The notes: generated by a model not told the origin, from the sequence alone. 55,796 nt of DNA from Hyphomicrobiales bacterium (GCA_024225445.1 JAAEMP010000219.1:1-55796); one strand, 5' to 3'. Shown: positions 27,909-36,715, numbered from the stretch's first letter. Numbers and translations are program-made.

Positions 27909-29009
27909 TCAACCGACATCCGGCAATCCCAGAAACTTGTCCAGACCATCGATCATCGCCTGGTTTTCCTCGTGTAATCCGATGGTGATCCTCAAATATT
28001 CCTCCAGACCATAATCATCAACGTCACGCACCAATATTCCACATTTTTCCAGATAGCCGATTGCAGCGCCGGCACTGTGATTGGATTTTGCCGGAAATCT
28101 TACTAGCAGGAAATTGGTTACACCGGGAACGGCGGTCAGCCCCAGTGATGCCAGTTTTCCGGTCAGCCACTGGCGCTCTTCACTGGTGCGTTGACAGACC
28201 ATTTTCACAAAATCAGGATCGCCAAGCGCAGCGATTGCACCTTCTTGCGCGATGGCGTTGACATTGCCGATACCGCGCATGCGATTGACCTCACCGGCCA
28301 TTGAAGGAGACGTATATGCCCAGCCAACACGCAACGCCGCCAGTCCATAAGCCTTGGAAAATGTTCGCGTGACGATGACGTTGTCAAAACCCTCCACCAG
28401 CTCAATACCATCTGAATAATCTTCAACATCGGCATATTCCGCGTATGCAGAATCTATGACGAAAACCACATGGGCCGGCAGGTTGTCGCGAAGACGCCTG
28501 ACTTCATCTTTTGGTATATGGGTGCCGGATGGATTGTTGGGGTTAGCCAGAAACACGATTTTTGTTCTGTCGGTGACCTTGTCAAGCAAGGTATCGACAA
28601 CCGTTGTCAGATTTTCTTCCCGGGAACTGACCGGCGTGGCCCCCACCCGCATGGCGACTATGGGAAACTGCATGAAGCTGTATTCGGAAAACAGGATTTC
28701 ATCACCGCTACGCGCATATAACCGCCCGATCACATCAAGCAATTCCTCTGAACCATTGCCACAAACGATGCGCTCAGGATCAAGATCATGGGCCTGACCG
28801 ATAGCATTGCGAAGGTCGGTGCTGGCAGGATCGGGATACCTGAACAACCGGTTACACCGCTCCCGGGTTGCTCTGAGCGCCAATTCACTTGCCCCAAAGC
28901 TGGATTCATTGAGCGAAAGATCGATCACCTTTTCGGGCCGGGTGCCAACTTTCTTGACGACGGTTTTTCCAATCGAAGGGATGTAGGCTACGGGTTTTTT
29001 GGTTTGCAT
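27909..29009 (-). CDS. Histidinol-phosphate-type aminotransferase (fold-type I PLP enzyme)
   Basis: A 366-residue class II aminotransferase of the HisC group. Visible marks are L-S-L-N-E-S-S-F-G-A-S near residue 32, GNGSEELLD for cofactor binding, ANPNNPSGT (the NPNNPSGT signature), DSAYAEY (PLP-binding Asp and Tyr) and RTFSKAYGLAALRVGW with the Schiff-base Lys. HisC itself converts imidazole-acetol phosphate and glutamate to histidinol phosphate, but many paralogues act on aromatic 2-oxoacids. No histidine genes are nearby, and the divergent neighbour is an aryl-pyruvate-type oxidoreductase, so an aromatic transaminase role is plausible. ATG at 29009; weak ribosome site. Confidence 0.82.
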   Translation of the reverse strand: MQTKKPVAYIPSIGKTVVKKVGTRPEKVIDLSLNESSFGASELALRATRERCNRLFRYPDPASTDLRNAIGQAHDLDPERIVCGNGSEELLDVIGRLYARSGDEILFSEYSFMQFPIVAMRVGATPVSSREENLTTVVDTLLDKVTDRTKIVFLANPNNPSGTHIPKDEVRRLRDNLPAHVVFVIDSAYAEYADVEDYSDGIELVEGFDNVIVTRTFSKAYGLAALRVGWAYTSPSMAGEVNRMRGIGNVNAIAQEGAIAALGDPDFVKMVCQRTSEERQWLTGKLASLGLTAVPGVTNFLLVRFPAKSNHSAGAAIGYLEKCGILVRDVDDYGLEEYLRITIGLHEENQAMIDGLDKFLGLPDVG

Positions 29010-29193
29010 CTGTCTACTTTCTCATAAACCTGGGTATGGTTGCGACCCACTTGAATAGATCGCACTCTTTATGGTGAAATACTTTCCATTTTTGCAAGAA
29101 ATGTCAAATACGAAATTTATTGCTAAATTCCGATTGCTGTTGCACTATGGCGTAACGGCAAGCGAAAAACATTTTTCGACAACTGGAGACAGG
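29010..29193. promoter_or_regulatory. Divergent promoter region between aminotransferase and oxidoreductase
   Basis: About 185 bases separate two divergent starts, so both promoters should lie here. The frame of the plus-strand gene stays open through most of it but has no family similarity. I do not see a clear operator for the cupin regulator encoded downstream. Confidence 0.45.
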
Positions 29194-32100
29194 ATGAATA
29201 TAGCAACTGCGCAGATCGGAAAATCCAGGTTGAAACAGGTATTACTTACTGACAAATACCTGTCGGGCGAAGGCACTATTTTGCTGAACGGTTCCCAGGC
29301 TTTGGCCAGGTTAATGCTGGAACAGTCCCGGGCAGACAAACGCCATGGTTTGAATACAGCCGGATTTGTCTCCGGTTATCGTGGCTCCCCGCTTGGGGGG
29401 GTCGACCAGAATTTTTGGGCCGCCGCCAGCCATCTGGAAAAGGCTGCAATCAGGTTTGAACCGGGTTTGAACGAGGATATTGCCGCTACAGCAGTTTGGG
29501 GAACCCAACAGGGAGAACTATTGGGGGGCGGACAATATGATGGCGTATTCGCCATGTGGTACGGTAAGAATCCCGGTGTAGATCGCAGTGGAGATGTGTT
29601 CAAGCACGCCAATACCAGTGGAACCTCGGCTCATGGTGGCGTGCTCGCAATAAGTGGTGATGACCCAGGCGCTTCCTCTTCAGCCATCACAAGTCAGTGC
29701 GAACAAAGCTTTAATGCTGTCCTGATGCCGGTGCTCTATCCGGCAGATATTACAGACATTATTGCATTCGGGCGATTCGGATTTGAGTTATCGCGTTATT
29801 CAGGGTTGTGCGTGGCGATGAAAGTCGTTGCTGACACGGTTGAAAGTACCGCGACGATTAATCTTGATTCGTTACCGGACAAATTCAGCTTACCGGCCAA
29901 TCCTGTACCGCGTGAAGATGTCATCACACGCTGGCCAGATGACCGCTGGAGCCAGGATCAGCGTCTGCAGGAAATCAAACTGCCGGCTGCTGCGGAATTT
30001 GCCGCAGCAAACGGGATAGACAGGGTTGTATTGGGGAAGGCGAATAACAACAAACGCTTTGGCATTGCTTCCGCCGGCAAGGCCTATCTTGATGTATTGG
30101 AGGCGCTGGAAATCCTTGGTATCGATGAATCAGTCGCCAGTGAAATTGGACTGTGCGTATATAAGGTTGGCATGATCTGGCCGCTGGAATCATCAGGCAT
30201 ACAAAAATTTGCTGAAGGCCTGGAAAAACTGATTGTTGTTGAAGAAAGAAGAGCTTTTCTTGAATCCCAGATCAAGGATATTGCTTACCACTGGAAGCCA
30301 GAGAAGCGGCCGGTGATTTTGGGTAAAACCGACCCGGCGGGAAAAATACTGTTCCCTTCAACCGGTGAGACAAACCCGTGTGACACGGCGATCATCATTG
30401 GTGAGATACTGGCTGATGCCTGCGATCATCCGGTGTTGAAAAACGGGTTGAAAACAGCGAAATCCCGAAAAGCGGTTTCCCTTAAAAACAATATTTCCAT
30501 TACCCCACCAGCAATGCGCATTCCTCATTTTTGCGCCGGTTGTCCGCATGCCCGTTCAACTGAACTGCCTGAAGACGCCATCGGCATGGCCGGGATCGGA
30601 TGCCATTCACTGGCAATGTGGATGGAAGGAGGCAATACCCGGCTGATTACCCATATGGGTGGCGAGGGAGCCAACTGGATAGGCGCTTCCGCCTTTGTAG
30701 ACAGACCGCATATGTTCCAGAACATGGGGGATGGAACCTATAACCATTCCGGCTCACTGGCAATTCGCGCAGCCGTTGCGGCAAACACAAACATAACCTT
30801 TAAGATCCTATTCAATGATGCTGTTGCCATGACCGGCGGTCAGCCAGCCGAGGGGGCCCCAAGTGTTGGTGATGTGGCGCGACAGGTTCTGGCGGAGCGG
30901 GTCGGAAAAGTAGTGATGGTATCTGATAATCCTGAGCGTCTCAAAGCAGGCGGTCTGCCAGCCAAGGTGGAACTTTTTCATCGAAACCAGCTGGACTGCG
31001 TGATGAAGGATTGTCAGAAATGGTCTGGTGTTTCAGTTATCATTTACGACCAGGTTTGTGCTACCGAAAAACGCAGACGTATTAAAAACGGCACCATCCC
31101 GCCACCTGCGGCGCGGGTAGTGATAAACCAGCGAATCTGCGAGGCGTGTGGAGATTGCTCAATCAAATCCGGCTGTATAGCCATCGAAAACGTCAAAACG
31201 CCATTTGGCGACAAACGGCGCATCAACCAGTCGGTTTGCAACACCGACTTCTCATGCCTTGACGGGTTTTGCCCGGCTATGGTGACGGTTGAAGGTGACC
31301 GGATCAAGGGTTCTGACATAAAAGAGACCAGATCCCAAATACCTTTGCCGGATCCTGTACACCGCGAATATGATGACACATATAATATCCTTATTGCCGG
31401 GGTGGGCGGTACAGGCCTGATCACCATTGGTGCGATTATCGGGATGGCGGCACATATTGAAGGAGCAAACTGCACCATTCTCGACAATACCGGCCTGGCC
31501 CGCAAAGGAGGTGGGGTCACCACCCACCTTCGGATTTCAAAAAATCAACACAACCATGCCTCGCGTATAGATATTGGAGGATGCAACCTGCTGTTGGCTG
31601 GCGATCCCATTATGGCAGCAAATCCGGAAGTGATTTCCCGCCTCGCCAAAGGACAAAGCCGTTGTATCGTCAATAGCAATGTGATTCCGACTTCGGCCCA
31701 GGCACACAGTCCCGCTTCAGCGCATGACAGCGACAAACTGATAGCAATTACCGAGAATGCCATCGGTAAAACTGCCTGCAGGTCATTTGATGCCACAGCA
31801 CTGGCACGCATCAAGCTCGGAGATGAAATTTTTGCCAATATGATTCTGCTTGGCGCCGCCTGTCAGAATGGCCAGATCCCGATATCGGCAGAAGCCCTGA
31901 TTGAGGCGATAAAGCTGAATGGCACAGCTGTTGAAAGCAACCTGCGGGCTTTTGTACTGGGTCGCAGATATATTGATGACCCCAGTGCAGTGATGGCCAG
32001 CACCCAGGCGCAACTCGATGAGCCTGACACCTCAATTGACACAACAATTGCCCGGTTGTCGGACGACCTTGTGCAATCGCATGGGAAGAAAATCGCCACA

Positions 32101-32691
32101 AAATTTACCACGCTGCTTGCAGATGTCTGCATGCATGAGGGAGGTGACGCGGAAAAACCAGGATCACTCAGCCGCGTGGTCGCTGGTAATTATTACCGGT
32201 TGCTCTCCTGCAAGGACGAATATGAAGTCGCCCGCCTGATGGTCGCCAAAGAGTTTGAAAAACAACTATCAATGGAATTTGAAAACATCACGAATATCAA
32301 ATATCACTTTGCAACGCCTCTGCTGGGAGTGTTCAGAAGCAAAAAAAACAGGGGCTTCAAAGTGGCATTAGGCACGTGGTTTCGCCCTGCCCTGCTGCTG
32401 ATGTCATCCATCAGAGGGATCCGCGGTTCATTCGCGGACCCGTTCCGCTATCAAAGCGCGCGACGCCAGGAACGGCAGTTACTTGCCAGCTATTCTTCAG
32501 ACATTGAGCGTATTCTGAATACTGGTCAAACCTGCTCCCGGGATACGACGATAGCGCTGGCCAACTGGCCTGAGACCGTTGGCGGATTTGGACCGGTGAA
32601 GGAAGAAAACACCCGCCAGGCTCTGCAAAACCGGGACAAATTGATCAGTCAATTCGACATGCAACTGAAGGCAGCAGATGGTAACAAATAA
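29194..32691 (+). CDS. Fused indolepyruvate ferredoxin oxidoreductase-type enzyme
   Basis: A 1165-residue single-chain 2-oxoacid:ferredoxin oxidoreductase. The N-terminal alpha-like part contains GFVSGYRGSPLGGVD and GTQQGELLGGGQYDG. A CAGCPHARSTELP motif opens the thiamine diphosphate region, followed by HMGGEGANW, NMGDGTYNHSGSLAIRAAVA and ILFNDAVAMTGGQ. An Fe-S region CEACGDCSIKSGC with later cysteines (VCNTDFSCLDGFCP) follows, then a gamma-type domain starting ILIAGVGGTGLITIGAIIG. It would decarboxylate aryl pyruvates to aryl acyl-CoA. ATG at 29194 has GGAGA seven bases upstream. The cupin regulator gene overlaps its end by 14 bases. Confidence 0.9.
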   Translation: MNIATAQIGKSRLKQVLLTDKYLSGEGTILLNGSQALARLMLEQSRADKRHGLNTAGFVSGYRGSPLGGVDQNFWAAASHLEKAAIRFEPGLNEDIAATAVWGTQQGELLGGGQYDGVFAMWYGKNPGVDRSGDVFKHANTSGTSAHGGVLAISGDDPGASSSAITSQCEQSFNAVLMPVLYPADITDIIAFGRFGFELSRYSGLCVAMKVVADTVESTATINLDSLPDKFSLPANPVPREDVITRWPDDRWSQDQRLQEIKLPAAAEFAAANGIDRVVLGKANNNKRFGIASAGKAYLDVLEALEILGIDESVASEIGLCVYKVGMIWPLESSGIQKFAEGLEKLIVVEERRAFLESQIKDIAYHWKPEKRPVILGKTDPAGKILFPSTGETNPCDTAIIIGEILADACDHPVLKNGLKTAKSRKAVSLKNNISITPPAMRIPHFCAGCPHARSTELPEDAIGMAGIGCHSLAMWMEGGNTRLITHMGGEGANWIGASAFVDRPHMFQNMGDGTYNHSGSLAIRAAVAANTNITFKILFNDAVAMTGGQPAEGAPSVGDVARQVLAERVGKVVMVSDNPERLKAGGLPAKVELFHRNQLDCVMKDCQKWSGVSVIIYDQVCATEKRRRIKNGTIPPPAARVVINQRICEACGDCSIKSGCIAIENVKTPFGDKRRINQSVCNTDFSCLDGFCPAMVTVEGDRIKGSDIKETRSQIPLPDPVHREYDDTYNILIAGVGGTGLITIGAIIGMAAHIEGANCTILDNTGLARKGGGVTTHLRISKNQHNHASRIDIGGCNLLLAGDPIMAANPEVISRLAKGQSRCIVNSNVIPTSAQAHSPASAHDSDKLIAITENAIGKTACRSFDATALARIKLGDEIFANMILLGAACQNGQIPISAEALIEAIKLNGTAVESNLRAFVLGRRYIDDPSAVMASTQAQLDEPDTSIDTTIARLSDDLVQSHGKKIATKFTTLLADVCMHEGGDAEKPGSLSRVVAGNYYRLLSCKDEYEVARLMVAKEFEKQLSMEFENITNIKYHFATPLLGVFRSKKNRGFKVALGTWFRPALLLMSSIRGIRGSFADPFRYQSARRQERQLLASYSSDIERILNTGQTCSRDTTIALANWPETVGGFGPVKEENTRQALQNRDKLISQFDMQLKAADGNK

Positions 32692-33295
32692 AAAGATGCA
32701 AGCCGTTGGTGATAACAGTTCCGGGCTGATGCCACAGGGCTTTGGACAACGCATTGCCTGGTTACGGCGAAAGCGCGCCATCACGCTTAAAACGCTCAGC
32801 GAAAAAACCGGCATATCGGAAGCTACCCTGTCGCGTGTCGAAAATCAGCAGGTCTCACCCAATGCCGACAAACTTGTCAAACTGGCCGAAATTCTGGAAG
32901 TCGATATTTCGGATTTTTTCCATTCAGACCCGGTTGAGATGGCAACAGGACTGCGAACGGTAACCCGCAAAGGCGAGGGTGAAACCGGTATTTCCCAAAG
33001 ATATTCTTATGAAATATTGTGTGCCGAACTTTCCAGAAAAGCGATGATCCCGAGTATCGACCTTATCAGTGCCCACAGCCTGCAGGAAACCGGGGGATTG
33101 CAAAGCCATGCCGGAGAGGAGTTTATTTATGTTCTGTCGGGCACGGTAGAGGTTCATACAGAATTTTATCAACCGACCAGGCTTGATACCGGCGACAGCA
33201 TGTATCTCGACAGCAAAATGCTTCACGCATATGTATCCATTGGCGATAATGACGCCAAACTTCTGGTGGTCACCGCCAGTACGAATGGTATTTGA
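32678..33295 (+). CDS. Xre helix-turn-helix regulator with C-terminal cupin domain
   Basis: A 205-residue regulator. Residues 22-78 are a helix-turn-helix (QRIAWLRRKRAITLKTLSEK, TGISEATLSRVENQQVSPNADKL split here) and residues 110-200 a cupin barrel with G-G-L-Q-S-H-A-G-E-E-F-I-Y-V-L-S-G and L-D-T-G-D-S-M-Y-L. Such proteins sense small molecules through the cupin pocket and usually control the gene beside them. It overlaps the oxidoreductase gene, so it probably controls this operon and possibly the divergent aminotransferase. Confidence 0.88.
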   Translation: MVTNKKMQAVGDNSSGLMPQGFGQRIAWLRRKRAITLKTLSEKTGISEATLSRVENQQVSPNADKLVKLAEILEVDISDFFHSDPVEMATGLRTVTRKGEGETGISQRYSYEILCAELSRKAMIPSIDLISAHSLQETGGLQSHAGEEFIYVLSGTVEVHTEFYQPTRLDTGDSMYLDSKMLHAYVSIGDNDAKLLVVTASTNGI

Positions 33296-33309
33296 AACGG
33301 ACAAATGTG

Positions 33310-34005
33310 ATGTTGAGTTATTTCCTCAGTGTTGAAGCACCGGTAGAAACCGAAACGCAATTGCTGGATTTTTTCCACAGCAGATATTTGCCATCTGCGC
33401 AGAATATCCCCGATATCGCGGTCGTGCGGGCGTTTCGACCCTCACCGCAAAAAACGGTAATTTTTGATGATGAGGGAACACCGACTCTGTTGGTGCAGGC
33501 ACTGTTTACTTCACCTGACGGATTAACAGCGGCTCTTAAAGACGGTTCACTGGCTGATTTTCGGGAACTCGCCATTGCGGATTGCGATATCACTCATCAG
33601 CTTTTTGAACTTGTTGAACACCCAATCTCGAATACAGCCGGACCTGCCTATGGCAAGGCAAGGCAATCGCTGGCGGTGCGTTATTATTCCACGGATGATG
33701 AAGAAAAAAACAATGGTTTTCGTGATGCCTATGTTGACGGGCACCCGGCGGCACTGGCGAATTTCCCCGCTATCCAGCGGGTATTTTGTTATCTGCCGGT
33801 TGTCTGGGAGGACCCTGGCGATATCCAGTGCAGCAACATCCTGATTGGGAATGAGGTTGTCTTTGACAATATCGAAAATCTGAACGCCGCACTTGCTTCT
33901 TCAGCCATGGAAGTTGTTGGCCGTCACTCAAGGGCGTTGCCGCGTTTTAGCGGGTGGAATACCCATTTCCCCATGACCCTGACCTATGAGTGGGTAGCCG
34001 GGTAA
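33310..34005 (+). CDS. EthD-like dimeric alpha/beta barrel protein, two-domain
   Basis: A 231-residue protein. Two halves look alike: F-H-S-R-Y-L-P-S-A...IPDIAVVRAFRPSP in the first and Y-V-D-G-H-P-A-A-L-A-N-F-P-A-I-QRVFCYLPVVW in the second, a pattern seen in EthD/ferredoxin-like barrel proteins that bind or rearrange small hydrophobic compounds. No catalytic residue can be assigned. I use ATG at 33310; the frame is open to a TTG at 33292 that overlaps the regulator stop. It probably shares the transcript with the oxidoreductase and regulator. Confidence 0.65.
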   Translation: MLSYFLSVEAPVETETQLLDFFHSRYLPSAQNIPDIAVVRAFRPSPQKTVIFDDEGTPTLLVQALFTSPDGLTAALKDGSLADFRELAIADCDITHQLFELVEHPISNTAGPAYGKARQSLAVRYYSTDDEEKNNGFRDAYVDGHPAALANFPAIQRVFCYLPVVWEDPGDIQCSNILIGNEVVFDNIENLNAALASSAMEVVGRHSRALPRFSGWNTHFPMTLTYEWVAG

Positions 34006-34013
34006 CCGGATGC

Positions 34014-34120
34014 TGCACCAGTTGTTTGATTGCATCAAAGCCGATAGAGTCGAGTTCCAGGGCATTGATAATCCAAGCCTCGACATCAGCCATCGCAAAT
34101 GTTTCCAGCAACCGCAAAAC
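34014..34120 (-). pseudogene. Remnant of an IS21-type IstA transposase C-terminus
   Basis: Minus-strand codons from 34120 read VLRLLETFAMADVEAWIINA, then LELDSIGFDAIKQLVQHP, which follows the IstA end (VLRLLE-F...D-A-I...GFDAVKHLV). A TAG stands directly upstream in frame and the remainder is gone. Confidence 0.6.
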
Positions 34121-34220
34121 CTAAATGCATTCTACCAATGTCTCGTAACACGAACAGTTCGAAATACCATATAGGGTATCACAAACCGATTACGGAGATT
34201 ATGTCCGTGTTGAATATTCG

Positions 34221-34693
34221 TCATTGTCTCCGAAAAAAAATTCCAGCCACATTTTGAATTTTGCACTAAGTTTATGTAGACCCTGTTCCGCTTGTGTTTG
34301 CCACTTTTGTGCGGCTTGAGCAATGGGCAGGAGTGCTGGAGCCTCCAATAGCGTAAGCATGGATGCCCATTGCGTTTTATGGAAGGGTCTGTTTGCGGCG
34401 AACTCTTCCGGTGTTTGATATAGCAGAACACCCTTATTTTGATTCAGTTTTGATTTTTATTGCTCACGGCTATTCGGGATTACGCCCGGCCTCCGTAAGG
34501 GCGGCGCACCGGCGCCGATCGCCTTTCGCTCCTGATTGCATGATCATTTTTAGGGTGTTCTGCTATACTTCAACGATGAATGTGGCCTCCTTTGATTGTA
34601 GTCGACCCGCCAGTGTTCGATAATCGATTGCGCCTCCGCCAGCGTGGTGAACCAGTGCAAATTGAGACATTCTTCGCAGAACCGATCGTTGAA
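34221..34693 (-). pseudogene. IS3-family transposase C-terminal remnant interrupted by an inverted-repeat element
   Basis: On the minus strand, 34693-34568 reads FNDRFCEECLNLHWFTTLAE, then AQSIIEHWRVDYNQRRPHSSLK, the typical C-terminal part of an IS3-type integrase-fold transposase. It stops at the 145-bp element and resumes at 34420 with YQTPEEFAANR, the usual next words, before running on to a TGA at 34221. The final 50 residues are not typical of IS3. Removing the element and one TA rejoins the frame exactly. The N-terminal catalytic part is missing. Confidence 0.75.
34421..34565 (+). mobile_element. 145-bp inverted-repeat element, copy 4 (intact ends)
   Basis: Perfect termini TAGCAGAACACCC and GGGTGTTCTGCTA, flanked by TA at 34419-34420 and 34566-34567. 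The insertion is inside the IS3-type remnant. The reconstructed empty site has a single TA, so the TA was duplicated on insertion, as with IS630/Tc1-mariner transposases. It is the least decayed copy in the window. Confidence 0.92.
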
Positions 34694-34885
34694 ACATTCG
34701 ATAGGCCAATTACGGCGTTCATAAATTGTTCATGCGCTATTAATAGCCGCTTAATCTCGCGTACAGGCACTAATCACGAATTTGCACTACATTGATGGTA
34801 CGCACTTTGGAAAAGCAATGACAGTCGATAACTGGAATTGTGGTGTTTCAATATCCCGGCAATTTTTACTGGAAAGGATTTTATC
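34694..34885. other. Spacer before the DUF1127 gene
   Basis: No intact gene. The first part continues the IS3-type remnant in a shifted frame. The rest is upstream region of the DUF1127 gene. Confidence 0.4.
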
Positions 34886-35041
34886 ATGTTCAACACTTAC
34901 TATTCAAAATATCGCTCTTGGCGCAGGAACCGTAAGGCTTGTAGTGAATTGATGAACCTCTCATCCCGCCAATTGACCGATATCGGAATTCTTAACCGTC
35001 AAGATATTCAATCAGTTGTTCACCGGGCCAGTCGCTCGTAG
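34886..35041 (+). CDS. DUF1127 small basic protein
   Basis: A 51-residue protein with W-R-R-N-R-K-A-C-S-E-L-M-N-L-S-S-R-Q-L-T-D-I-G-I-L, the DUF1127 (YjiS-like) signature of an Arg-rich start and L-S-x-R-x-L-x-D-I-G-I. Some members bind RNA and affect phosphate and carbon metabolism in alphaproteobacteria. The ATG at 34886 has AAAGGA about ten bases upstream; a longer frame to 34838 adds an unrelated leader. A terminator follows at 35094. Confidence 0.85.
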   Translation: MFNTYYSKYRSWRRNRKACSELMNLSSRQLTDIGILNRQDIQSVVHRASRS

Positions 35042-35093
35042 TCTTCGGCAAATAGTGGATGATAAGCTTCCTCCCAATTTATCATCTACGCTA

Positions 35094-35127
35094 GCGCCCA
35101 TAGTTACCCTTAGCGGTGGGCGCTTTT
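35094..35127 (+). terminator. Terminator-like hairpin after the DUF1127 gene
   Basis: GCGCCCA (35094-35100) pairs with TGGGCGC (35117-35123) and is followed by TTTT. The stem is seven base pairs with a 16-base loop. It lies 50 bases after the stop codon. Confidence 0.6.
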
Positions 35128-35131
35128 CGGG

Positions 35132-35174
35132 AAGCCCATCTACCGCGTAAAGAATAAGCGAGCTAGATGGGCTT
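35132..35174. repeat. Perfect 11-bp inverted repeat
   Basis: AAGCCCATCTA (35132-35142) and TAGATGGGCTT (35164-35174) are exact inverses with a 21-base loop. It may be a second terminator or a regulatory hairpin upstream of the small secreted gene. Confidence 0.65.
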
Positions 35175-35265
35175 GCCCGGATCCTTGCCGATAGTTTAAA
35201 GGGCTTGGAAAAAGGCCAATACGCTAACATCGCCGCATAGGTCAAACCTATCTGGAGAATATAAG

Positions 35266-35629
35266 ATGAAAAAGTCACCGCCCATTTTATTGTTACTGAC
35301 AGCCTTTTTGTTGGGCGTCACCGGGTCTGACGTCGTAGAGGCGCAGTTTGCGGGTAGTCCCGAGGCGCAGTTTTGAGGGTAGTCCCGCAGGAATTGAAGC
35401 CACTAGCATGGGAAAAACTTGTCTAAGTATGAAAAACACAGGGCTTTTGCCGGGAATAGAGGCTAATGATGATGCACCGTTTATACTGAAGACTGAAGGT
35501 ATAAAAATTTCAAAAATAAGTGATGTAACTTACCCGTTCAAATTAAATTGTGTTGTCAACATGAACGGTCAAGAACATTCTTTTCCCTTTATAAAGCAAT
35601 CACCCAACTCAGATTGGAAGCTGCCGTAA
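35266..35629 (+). pseudogene. Small secreted protein broken by a one-base insertion in a tandem duplication
   Basis: ATG at 35266 has GGAGAA upstream and encodes a signal peptide (MKKSPPILLLLTAFLLGVTG). At 35338 an eight-codon unit (EAQFAGSP) is followed by a second copy at 35362 in which TTT has become TTTT; the extra T creates TGA at 35374. Without it the frame continues as EAQFEGSPAGIEATSMGKTC and on to the stop at 35629, giving about 120 residues with two cysteines in the mature part. No family is recognised. The break could be real, a phase switch in the T-run, or an assembly error. Confidence 0.7.
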
Positions 35630-35875
35630 ATAGATCTCCCTCAAAAACGCTAATCTGATCGTGTGTCCAAGCTTCATGACGCTGAAATCGTGGAAGCTTG
35701 GTTTGGCGCGTTCTCACACGAGTGAACCAATCGGTCAGCAGCCTATTTCGTGCTTCCATTTTCCTACTAATCCCTTACTGGTCTTTATTAACGATCTACT
35801 CCCCAACCCTTTTACTTGTCAGGAAAATGGTCGGGGATTAGTAATATATTTGAGATACATATGACCGTTTCATCA
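35630..35875. other. Gene-free interval with paired inverted repeats
   Basis: No gene. CCAAGCTTC at about 35667 and GAAGCTTGG at about 35693 form a 9-bp hairpin. A crossing pair of inverted repeats lies at 35756-35842. Confidence 0.45.
35756..35842. other. Crossing inverted repeats (pseudoknot-like arrangement)
   Basis: CCATTTTCCT (35756-35765) is the exact inverse of AGGAAAATGG (35821-35830), and ACTAATCCC (35766-35774) the exact inverse of GGGATTAGT (35834-35842). The order is A, B, A', B', so the two stems would cross as in an H-type pseudoknot. It lies between the small secreted gene and the 3' end of the catabolic operon. Confidence 0.6.
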
Positions 35876-36703
35876 TCACATTATCAGCCCGCCGGCTGCC
35901 AACAACACCTGACCGCTGATATAATTGGATTCAGGTGAGCACATCAGATAGACCGCGCCGGCGGCCTCTTCCGGCGTTCCACCGCGTCCCATCGGGATCA
36001 TGCGGTTCATTCCTTTGATCATGTCCGGTGGAATACCAATATTAATGGCGCGATTACCCACTTGTGCCACCGATTTCTCTTCGCCCAGCGGTTCGGTAAT
36101 GCGGGTTTTGATATAGCCGAAGGCGACACAATTCACATTGACATTGTATCGGCCCCATTCCTTGGCCAGTGTTCGTGTCATGCCGACAAGTGCGGATTTG
36201 CCTGCCGCATATCCCATCTGCCCGGCATTGCCATACAGCCCGGCAATCGATGAAATATTTACCACCTTGCGATAAATTTCCTTACCTTCCTCCATCTCCT
36301 GTTTGGCGACAGGGCGAATAAAATCTGCGGCGGCCCGCAAGATCCTGAAAGGTGCAATGGTGTGTACATCAAGCATAGCCTGAAACTGCTCGTCGGTCAT
36401 TTTCTGGATAACAGTATCCCAGGGATAACCGGCATTGTTGACAATAATATCCACTCCGCCAAAGTTCTCGGTGGCACAACCGACAAACCGTTTGCCAAAA
36501 TCGCTGACCGTGACATCACCCACACATGCGACCGCATCGCTGCCCATATCCTTTATCGCCTGGACTGTCTCTGCAGCCACATCCTCATCAAGATCATTAA
36601 CGACAATTTTTGCGCCTTCCCCGGCAAGTTTACAGGCGATTGCGCGTCCAATGCCGCGCCCTGAACCTGTCACCAGAGCGATCTTGTCCTGCAATTTTTT
36701 CAT
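35876..36703 (-). CDS. Short-chain dehydrogenase/reductase (SDR)
   Basis: A 275-residue SDR. The cofactor loop is TGSGRGIGRAIACKLAGEGA, with VVNDLDED after it suggesting NAD preference (Asp at the strand end). NNAGYPWD follows the fourth strand, and the catalytic set is S in VVNISSIAGLYGNAGQMGY, with Y-A-A-G-K. It is the last gene of the minus-strand catabolic operon, 12 bases after the CoA transferase gene, and would oxidise a hydroxyacyl-CoA or alcohol intermediate. GGAAG precedes the ATG. Confidence 0.9.
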   Translation of the reverse strand: MKKLQDKIALVTGSGRGIGRAIACKLAGEGAKIVVNDLDEDVAAETVQAIKDMGSDAVACVGDVTVSDFGKRFVGCATENFGGVDIIVNNAGYPWDTVIQKMTDEQFQAMLDVHTIAPFRILRAAADFIRPVAKQEMEEGKEIYRKVVNISSIAGLYGNAGQMGYAAGKSALVGMTRTLAKEWGRYNVNVNCVAFGYIKTRITEPLGEEKSVAQVGNRAINIGIPPDMIKGMNRMIPMGRGGTPEEAAGAVYLMCSPESNYISGQVLLAAGGLIM

Positions 36704-36715
36704 ATTATTTCTTCC

